A model generated the notes under the pieces. That model was not told the origin of the DNA. It was given only the letters and a program-made list of their open reading frames with translations, and ran no database searches. From the NCBI GenBank assembly GCA_916613615.1, contig OU744732.1, forward strand, positions 54,227,727 through 54,291,726: DNA of 64,000 bases, in the 5' to 3' direction. Shown in pieces: positions 56,059 through 64,000 of the stretch (positions are counted from its first letter, which is position 1; every line of letters begins with the position of its first letter). Made by a program: the position numbers and the translations under genes. This stretch comes from Steromphala cineraria (taxonomy: Eukaryota; Mollusca; Gastropoda; Trochida; Trochidae).

Positions 56059-59000
56059 CTGAATCAACAAACATTGAACCTGATAAACACAAGGACATTA
56101 CTAAAAATTAAATTTGACAGAATTTTTAAAGTTAATTTAGAATATTTTTTTAAAATTCAAAAGTGACATCATGCTTATCAAACATTCTTTTAGTTTCTAA
56201 TCATAAATTTATCACATGCTTACCAATGCTTTCAGCAAAAATGTAAAACAAAGAATTTTGTAGTAATAAACAATCTTTAAATTTGATTATGTTCTTAAAT
56301 CATTTTAGATCCAAAATAATTTTATGATTAAAATTAAATTCACAGACTGGGACCACTGTTGACAGTTTCAAGCAATTAACCAAAAAGGATGATTTTTTTT
56401 TAAATCTGCAAATTAAAATTTTATTAAAAACTCAAAAAGTGGAAAAAATAAATAATTTGATAATGATAAATATTTAAAAAAACAATTTTATTCAAAGAAA
56501 TCATTTCAGATTTTTTAATATAAATTTGAAAATTTCATCCTTTACGGTTTGTTGAAGTTAGATATTATTTTAACATTTTAAAAAATTATTTCAACATTTG
56601 GTTTTGTTACAGCCCCAGCAGCTTAAAGCTGAACTAGTTGAGTTTGTTACAAGCGTACAGTTGTCACTGACGTACAAAAATGATTTATGGTATGATGTTT
56701 AAACAAAAGTAGAGAATGATAACTGAGGATGATTTTAATGTTTGTGATTTACTTCAAAGAAAATGGAAATAGATGAAGATATTTTTCAAAATGCCTTATC
56801 ATTGACGAAAATCTGAAATTTTCTAATTCTTTAATACTTTGATACTTTAGATTTTTAGTTTATAAGATAAAATCAATTGATTCTCAATTTTTCAGATGTT
56901 CTATATATTTTTTTAGTTCTCATTCTTTTTTGATAGTTTTGTTAAGGTATTATTTCTGATTATTTGACTAATTTGTTTTTTAAAACGAAATATTAAACCA
57001 TAATTTCAGTGTTTACTGAAAGCAAGAAAAATATTATTTCTTTCTTCATATGATATTAATTCTTCTCCAAAAACGTTTAATGAAGGAAAAAATCAGATGA
57101 TTTAATAAGAAAATCTTAAAAAAGATAAGAAATGAATGAAAAATGATCAATGACTTTATGAATGAAAAAAAACCCAAACTTTGTTATCACGATGTGAACA
57201 TGACAGAATGATACCAATATTCATCTCACCTTTTCAACAGGTAATTGGACACTAATTAGTTATAATTAATCAATCAACTAACGAGAGTTCACCTAGGAAG
57301 TTGACATAGATATATAAACCTAAGGATCTATAAGGGGTTCATGCTACAGTGTGTAAGATTTGGCAGTCTAATGCACTTGCAGAAAGTCGTTGCATCTTGA
57401 GGTAAAACGTTCCAAAATTTTCACATGCATATCATTTATGGAAGAATGCAATTGATGCATGGGAAATAACACAAACGCAAGTGTCATTCAAATGACTATA
57501 CAGAATTAAGTTTAAGTATACCATAACCTGTATTTTTTTAGGATATTTGAATATTATCATAAATTGCTCCTCATAAATTTTCCTAAAATTAATTCAGGTA
57601 CAATAATATATAGTAATATGTGATTAAGCACTGAAATTAAAATGCTATGACTGTGTTAAGATATGTTTTAAGCTTGTTAGGAAAGTGTGAATATATATCT
57701 AGAAGGTGTGTATATATATGAACAACCTCCACATGCATAAGATATATACATACTCAACCCATCAAACATTAGAAATAAGATTAGCATAGAATTCTATAAA
57801 ACCTTTGAGAGAAGAAGATGCTATGTTTTTTTATAGATCCAAAAGACATAATATTATTAAACCATTCTCATATTCTGTAATAATTGTCTTACTTTAGCCT
57901 TTATTTTCATTTCTGAAAGTAAATATTGACTTTTTAAAAGTCTTCTTTTGTCTCCAACTATTTATACTTGAAAAAACATTGAACCAAAATCACCAAATAT
58001 GTTTTACACGACCGAGTCATTTAATGCCTACAATCAAAGGGAGGTAATAAAGATGGAATTACCTCCCTTTACATATATCATAATCTAAATTCAACAACAT
58101 AATGTGACTATTTTCTTTTGACAAAATTAATTAAGAGGTATTATTCAAAATAAAATTAAAAAAGAGCTTTATCTTTATTTAATTATTGTAAAACTATAAT
58201 ATTATGTACTCAAAAGGTCCATGATAAAATTATGATATTCTAAATCATCATACAAATATCACACATTAAAAAACAAGTTTCCAATGAAAATATGAAGAAA
58301 ACTGAATGCCTCATGGATAAAATGCATCATAATAATGAAGGAAACGTCTTACGATTTCCAACGAATCACAAACCAGTCTTCATAATCCATGGGGTAGGAC
58401 CGTCCAATGAGATGAGAGATGAGTGTCACATGACCAGCCTCAATGTGGGTAATGAGAGTATAAACAATGAGAGGGAGGGGCAGTGGGCGGGGCAACAGAT
58501 AACTTAGACTATAACCAAAGAACAATGAGTGAAAATGTCTTCAAACATGAATGTGGAATTAATTCTAAAATGAAAAGATTTCTACGTCACATAGATGATT
58601 TTTATTTGGTTTTACAACTAGAAAACTGTTAATTATTGACTTTTGTAATTTGAGTCCATGAATATACTTTGAATATGTGCAGTAATATTTGGTTGGAATT
58701 TATAAGCTTTTCAAGATCATGAATAAGACATTCTTATTCAGAGCAAGAATTTGAAATTCTGAAAATAAATTTGCAAATGTCAAAAGCTTTCAAAAATTTA
58801 CCAATATAATTGAGAAAACAAAGCATTGTCCATTATTATTTTAAAACAAAATTATGGCCCAAAAAATTAAAAAAATAACAATTTGTATTCTGAAATAAAA
58901 TTGGAAGAAAATATTTCCAAAGTAATACATCATTAGGATTTTATACAATTCTTAGTCAAATTTGTTTGACATAACAGTGGTATTAGCAAAGAGGTAAAAA

Positions 59001-61176
59001 TATTCTAAAATTTTGGCAAACATAGAAAATAAAAACATTTTTGATTTTTTTTCCACATTCTTGTTTGACAATGGGAGACAGACAGACAGGCAGACAGACA
59101 GACGATTGAAGTGCCCATAAAATCTAAGACAGAGCGAGTGCCATTCACTGAACATAAACGAAAGTAAACAAAAAACTCCTTTCCATGCTAATCAATCTCA
59201 TTTAAGGAAAACAAATAATCATGCTCCTTTTGTTTGTTTCAGAGTTAAATTGAAATAAAATGAAATATACATGACTTAGACATTTTGACATAGTTTTATC
59301 TATTTAAAATGATGTTGGTTGTTACAATAATGTCAGGACATGTTAAATTTTCAAGATTTTTTTCAAAGAGGTAAAAAAATGACGACTTTTTTTGTAATTT
59401 GAAAGAATTAATTCAAAATCCGAATAATACCCAAAACCAACTTTTGGGAAAATATAATGAATTCTTTCACTTGTTCTGAAACAACCAAATTAATTTAATT
59501 GTTACAAAAAAAAATGAAAGAAAAAATAATTCTACACAGAAAACATTCATGCTTGTCTCACCTCTCCAGGTAAAATCACCTTCAAGTATCTAATATCTCG
59601 TTAACACAGTTGTAAATATTCTTTGAAGGGCAAATTGTTTCAGTTTAGAGTCACCCACAATGATGGTTTTGAGTTTAACTTAAGGCACCTTTCAATCTCG
59701 TTATCAAAGGTGTAAAGATCTTAGGAAGGTAAGATGATTTGAATAAAGCGTCACTCTGAATTAACGTACCGTTTTCTTGTTAACATACCGGTAGGTGTAC
59801 TTGTCTGATGACCAGCCAATGATTCAAATTAAGAGTGTTTCCAAAATGATAGTTTTTGGTTTTTAAGTCACCTCAATTTCTTATTATGGGAAATGGTCAA
59901 AATTCAGATTCACTCACAAACAATTGCTCCTATTTTTTTTACAAACAAAATAAAAACATTCAGGATAATGCTGTAAACCATTTTTCATTTAAAAAAAGAA
60001 GATTTTGAAAATATTTTCCTTTTTTCAAATCTAAATCAAATCAAATCTGAAATTCACCCCTTAACATGATAACAGACTCACTACAGATGATGATGATTTT
60101 GAATATTTGAGTAACAAACTAGTGCAAAAAATTATTTACTGTTCGCTTAATCCATGATACTGTTAGTGATACTACCCATAATTCCAATGTATTGTCAAGC
60201 TGGTTGTTAGTTATCAATTTCTGAGTATGATAATTGTTATTATTGAATATGATTTTCACAGAATTGGACAATCTTTACCAAACTTTGCTGAAACATACTC
60301 AATGCCTTCTTATCGAATATCTTAGACCATTCACCTAAAAATACTAGAGGGGGAAATATTTTAATTAGACACAAATTCAAAAAATATAATCTTCAGATTT
60401 TTTTTAAAAACTGGCTAAAACTTGCATGCATTTGCTTGCAAATAAGACATATTTCCAAATCCTAATCAAGAAATACCGTACTGAAAAATTCATGAAATTC
60501 CTTAATTAAAACTCAACACAAAATATTAAAATTTCTTTAATATACCAATTTCATCATCATAACTGGAATAATTGATGCAAGATTGTCTTCCTTTCCAATG
60601 TATATAAGTAAGCAAAGGTCAAAGTTTGCAACTAGCTAAACAAGCTGGGTTAATTTTTGAGGCCTTAGCCTAAGTCGCATGCAAAGTACATGTTGATCAA
60701 TTCACCAAGCAGAGGCTGCCATTACCAGGAAACTAGGAATTATTATATATACTAGTATTCCAATACCAGGAGCAAATGCATATGCTAAGTTTTAGCCAGT
60801 CATCCTACAAATTCTGATTATCATTTTTCAATAATTACATCAATATGGTTGAATAAATTTGATGTCAAAGTTAAAGGGAGAAAACTGTGAAATGATTATT
60901 TCTTACTTTATGAGGATAAATTTAACTAAAATTTTTTATCATTTGATAAATGCTTTTGGAAACAAATTTGAAATTATAGATAAAATTTGAAATTTACAGA
61001 GAAAATTGAATATGATAAAGTTCGGATAAAATTTGAAATTTTACATTCATGGGTGTTTCTAAAAATTTCGAAAATCTAAAAAATGGCCGCCATATTGATG
61101 CAACATAATTTAGCCTCACTGTATAGATGCGCAGGCAGATAAATAGAATCTAGGTTATATATCTATGTCAAATTAC
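56059..61176 (-). other. Intron of the ACK-like gene
   Basis: Very AT-rich, no exon-like open frame with splice sites. Contains a (GACA)n run at about 59076-59103 and a perfect 13-bp-arm hairpin at 58036-58070 (AAAGGGAGGTAAT ... ATTACCTCCCTTT, 9-base loop). Short open frames (58292-58507, 58952-59155) are unsupported. Confidence 0.5.
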
Positions 61177-63029
61177 CTATCAAGCGCAAAGTGGAGTAAA
61201 TCTTCGTAGCTGACAGTGTCAGAGTTCTTGTAGTTATTTAGCAGGAGAGGGGACACTTCTTCCGAACTTTCATTATCGGAGGGGTTGCGCTCGGGTAAAA
61301 TCACAGTCTGTACCCAGAATGGATCCAGCTTGTTGTGTATCCCCAACTGTTCTATATTGCACCGAACCCTACTTAGATAATACTTTACTGGAGGGCTGAA
61401 TTGGGGCGACCGGGGTGGCGTATCCGGCGCAAAAACATTATCGTCATCTTCGGTGAAATCTTGCTGGAGAGGTGGTGGAGGGGCAGGGGGGAGGTCGAAG
61501 GGAGGGTCATGCGGGGAGGGGCAACGAGGGGTGGTGGAAAAGAAAGAAGTGCGACCTTGAGCTTGGGGACTGAGCAAAAGTGGATATTTTCTCTCTCGTG
61601 GCTTAGCATTAAGACTGGACGGTCTCAGTGGGTTCCTGGGAGGCAGAGGCAGAGAGTTGCCTTTGTTGTAGTCGCTGAAGCTGTAGGTTCTCGGAGGTAC
61701 AGCTGGAGCTGCTTCTTCCAAATCCTTCTCTGGGAGGCGAACTCTATCACCTGGATCACTCACCATACGCTGAAACTGTGGATTTGAAAATTGTAACTTA
61801 GGATATCGAAGAGTGTGTTTTGTAGTACCTGGGGCTCCTCGTCCTGTGCGGATTGGTATTGCACCGCCTCGGAGCATGCGTAAGGGGTTTGTGTCAACTT
61901 CCTCTTCTTCGGCTGTTGGCGCTGATTGTGAAGATGCTCCCTTCCCAGGGATACCTTGAGGCTCTCTCAAGCTCCGTGCAGGAGCAGGCTCAGAGTCCCC
62001 TGAAGATATTCCTCGCTGGTGGTCCAACGATCTTGTCACTCTCTTTTCACGAAGCTTTGACATAATTTCACGAGGAGAAGGTTCACTGAAGTCCTCGTCG
62101 AAAAAGGATTTCAAAGGTTCACTTTCCGATTTGGGCAAGTCTTCTGAACTACTTGCACCTTCAACTATTGGTTCCTCCTTCTTGGGAGAATCAACACGAA
62201 CAATCTCAATTGTCTTTTTCAGTTCTTCACGCTGTTGAGATTTTGATTCGGGCAAACTCTGTTGTCTGCTTACAAAATGAGGAATACTGCTTTCTGCTTT
62301 CGGTTCTGGTTTATAGTCTTGAACATCAACCGACACAGACCCTGATATTCTGGGAGTCGGTTCCACTCGTTGAATAATTTCGGGTCGAGGCCTGGGAACA
62401 GGGATTTCTGACTTTTTCGGATCAATGCGAGGACGTGGGGTAGGTTTAGGCGGTGGTGAGGGTCGTCGTGGTTCCGTGACCGGAAGCGGGGGTCTGATGT
62501 TCACGGAGGATGTGGTTGGAGCGGGCTTTGGAGCAAGAGCTGGAGGTGGCTCCTGTGTCGGTGATTCATCAATAAAAGCTACTGGCTCCTTAGCAGGAGA
62601 GGCTCTTTCAGGTGATTGTCGACTGTTGTCCGAACTTTCATCGTTGTCTCGGTACGACCCACGGACAACCAACATATTATAAGCTTCCTGTGCCTCGGGA
62701 GGGAGGGCACCATCGAGTTCACTCTTGTTATTCAAATCATCTGAAAACGTCCTTTTCCTCTCCTGTTTCGGACTACGTTTGATTGAAATCTTTTTCAACT
62801 TAGACATAAGGTTTGGAGAGTCACTACTGCTTTCTGATTCTGTTCGCTTCTTCTCTGTTTTTGTCGTTGGTGATGTTGGTGGGCTTTGACTGTCTCTCAT
62901 TTGATTTTGAGCGGCAAACTCATTGGCGAGTGCAATAGCAGATTCCATCATCTTTTCATCTGCGGCTGACATTGGCTTCACTTTAGCCTGTTTTTTAGGT
63001 TCTGAGCGACTATCTGAGCGTCTTGGTTC
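61177..63029 (-). CDS. TNK2: ACK/TNK2-like kinase, long proline-rich tail exon
   Basis: Minus strand acceptor TTTATTTGCAG|GAA at 63029 (phase 0), donor CTTGATAG|GTAATT at 61177 (phase 2); 617 codons plus two bases. Disordered, Ser/Pro-rich: Lys/Glu-rich start, FSDDLNNKSELDGALPPEAQ, several SH3-ligand-type stretches (PPPKPTPRPR, VPRPRP, PAPPPPL, VPPRTYSF, LPLPPRNPLRP) and an end of YYLSRVRCNIEQLG.. to SYEDLLHFALD. With the two downstream exons it gives 706 C-terminal residues. ACK1 has a comparable proline-rich region between CRIB and UBA that binds SH3 proteins, clathrin and EGFR (family knowledge). Kinase, SH3 and CRIB exons must lie right of the window. Antisense open frames here (e.g. 61401-61787) are shadows. 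Confidence 0.88.
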
Positions 63030-64000
63030 CTGCAAATAAACATGGATCAATGACTGTTATCTGATAGGAAGCAGAAGAGAATTGCAAAGGGAGATAACCG
63101 CTCAACCAGTTACTTGCTTGCATACCAGAAAGAAAAACATTCCAAAATTTGTTATTGATAATGAAAACCAGGAGAAAAATATTTGAATTTACTGGATGCA
63201 TTCCATAGGAAATCATAAATGCTGAAATGGTTATGTGTTAATAAAATCAAAGACAGAGGAAAAATATATGTTTGTAATATTGTTCATATCTTGTTTACAT
63301 TTTAAAATATAACATAATGTACCGGTATTTGTATTTAAACCAAAGAAATATGTTGTAAAATGTTTTCAAAGTTGTTTTTGTCTGTAAAATAACTACCACC
63401 AAAAGAAAGAAATAGTTGCATGCGAAAAATTACCATATATATAAACCATTTCCCCCTACATGCTTAAGGTGTTGCTTGTTTTAACACAAATGGTCTTTCT
63501 TTGTGGTTTAGTTCTAAACACATTAACAAGAGTTTAAGACAGGTCTGTTTAGTTCTAAACACATTAACAAGAGTTTAAGACAGGTCTTTGAAGATAATAT
63601 TTTGGGTCTATTTGTAAGTCAATTGTAATGTTTGTGATATGTATTTATTTGTATTCCGACGTTAAATAGACAATACAATCTGGATATTTCTTCTTGGTAA
63701 ATTAATTATTTCATAAACATTGTCCATTAACAGCTTTTTTGCTTCAGGCATTACTTTGAAGAGAATTTTAAGCATACATGTGCAAAAAATAAAATTTTAT
63801 TTAAAATTTTCTTGCTAAAAATATCGAGTTCAAACATTAAGCATCTAAATTTTAAGCTGGTATGCTATTTGTGAAAACTGTGAGCCTATATTAGCCTAAG
63901 GTTAACATCAATCTATATATTCATAAATTCTATTGATTATTTCCTTTGTTACTGTCACAATTAATTAATTAAGCCTTTGATTAACATCTATCTATGTCTA
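63030..64000 (-). other. Start of the next upstream intron of the ACK-like gene
   Basis: No further exon seen. Contains a perfect 41-bp tandem duplication (63507-63588: TTTAGTTCTAAACACATTAA followed by CAAGAGTTTAAGACAGGTCT) and an AAGGGAGATAAC motif at about 63087. Confidence 0.5.

Noticed and set aside
61401..61787. 128-codon plus-strand frame opposite the ACK-like exon
   Set aside because: Antisense shadow of a long GC-richer coding exon with good splice sites on the minus strand.

Overview
The window is AT-rich, intron-rich animal DNA. Short exons with canonical GT/AG borders sit in kilobase-scale introns full of minisatellites, miniature inverted-repeat elements and tRNA-headed SINEs. 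There is no operon structure, bacterial gene or CRISPR array. Repeat style and the two protein families suggest a lophotrochozoan, most likely a mollusc. That placement is an inference; nothing here names a species.

Plus strand, about 0.5-45 kb: one gene, a DCX-EMAP-type microtubule-associated protein (doublecortin domains + HELP motif + EML-type WD40 propellers). I assembled 21 coding exons by hand from 12057 to 41967. All junction phases agree and the sum is 4,899 coding bases (1,633 residues) before the stop. Order: a 563-residue basic/RS-rich disordered exon, two DCX domains (about residues 615-703 and 746-835), HELP (about 900-985), WD40 propeller region (about 985-1530) and a short His/Tyr-rich tail. 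Two further small start exons (567-650 and 13927-13941) end in the same phase and could replace the long N-terminal exon. A possible alternative last exon (20297-20400) would give a short DCX-only product.

Minus strand, about 63-55 kb: the 3' part of an ACK/TNK2-type non-receptor tyrosine kinase. Three exons code for the C-terminal 706 residues: a proline-rich tail and the diagnostic UBA domain. The kinase, SH3 and CRIB exons would lie beyond the right edge. The two genes converge, and 45-49.5 kb between them holds repeats and no supported gene.

The most interesting signal is structural. Tandem duplications repeatedly abut or include exon borders: three intron tandem arrays carry copies of the downstream 3' splice site (exons 6, 10 and 19), and both genes carry 3'UTR tandem arrays whose unit includes the end of their own coding sequence with its stop codon (103-bp unit in the DCX-EMAP gene, about 145-bp unit in the ACK gene). 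One array, upstream of exon 10, stays open in frame for 66 extra codons. Other notable items are a TTAA-flanked MITE family with a second TTAA element nested in one copy, and an 84-bp near-perfect palindrome with a 9-bp direct repeat on both sides.
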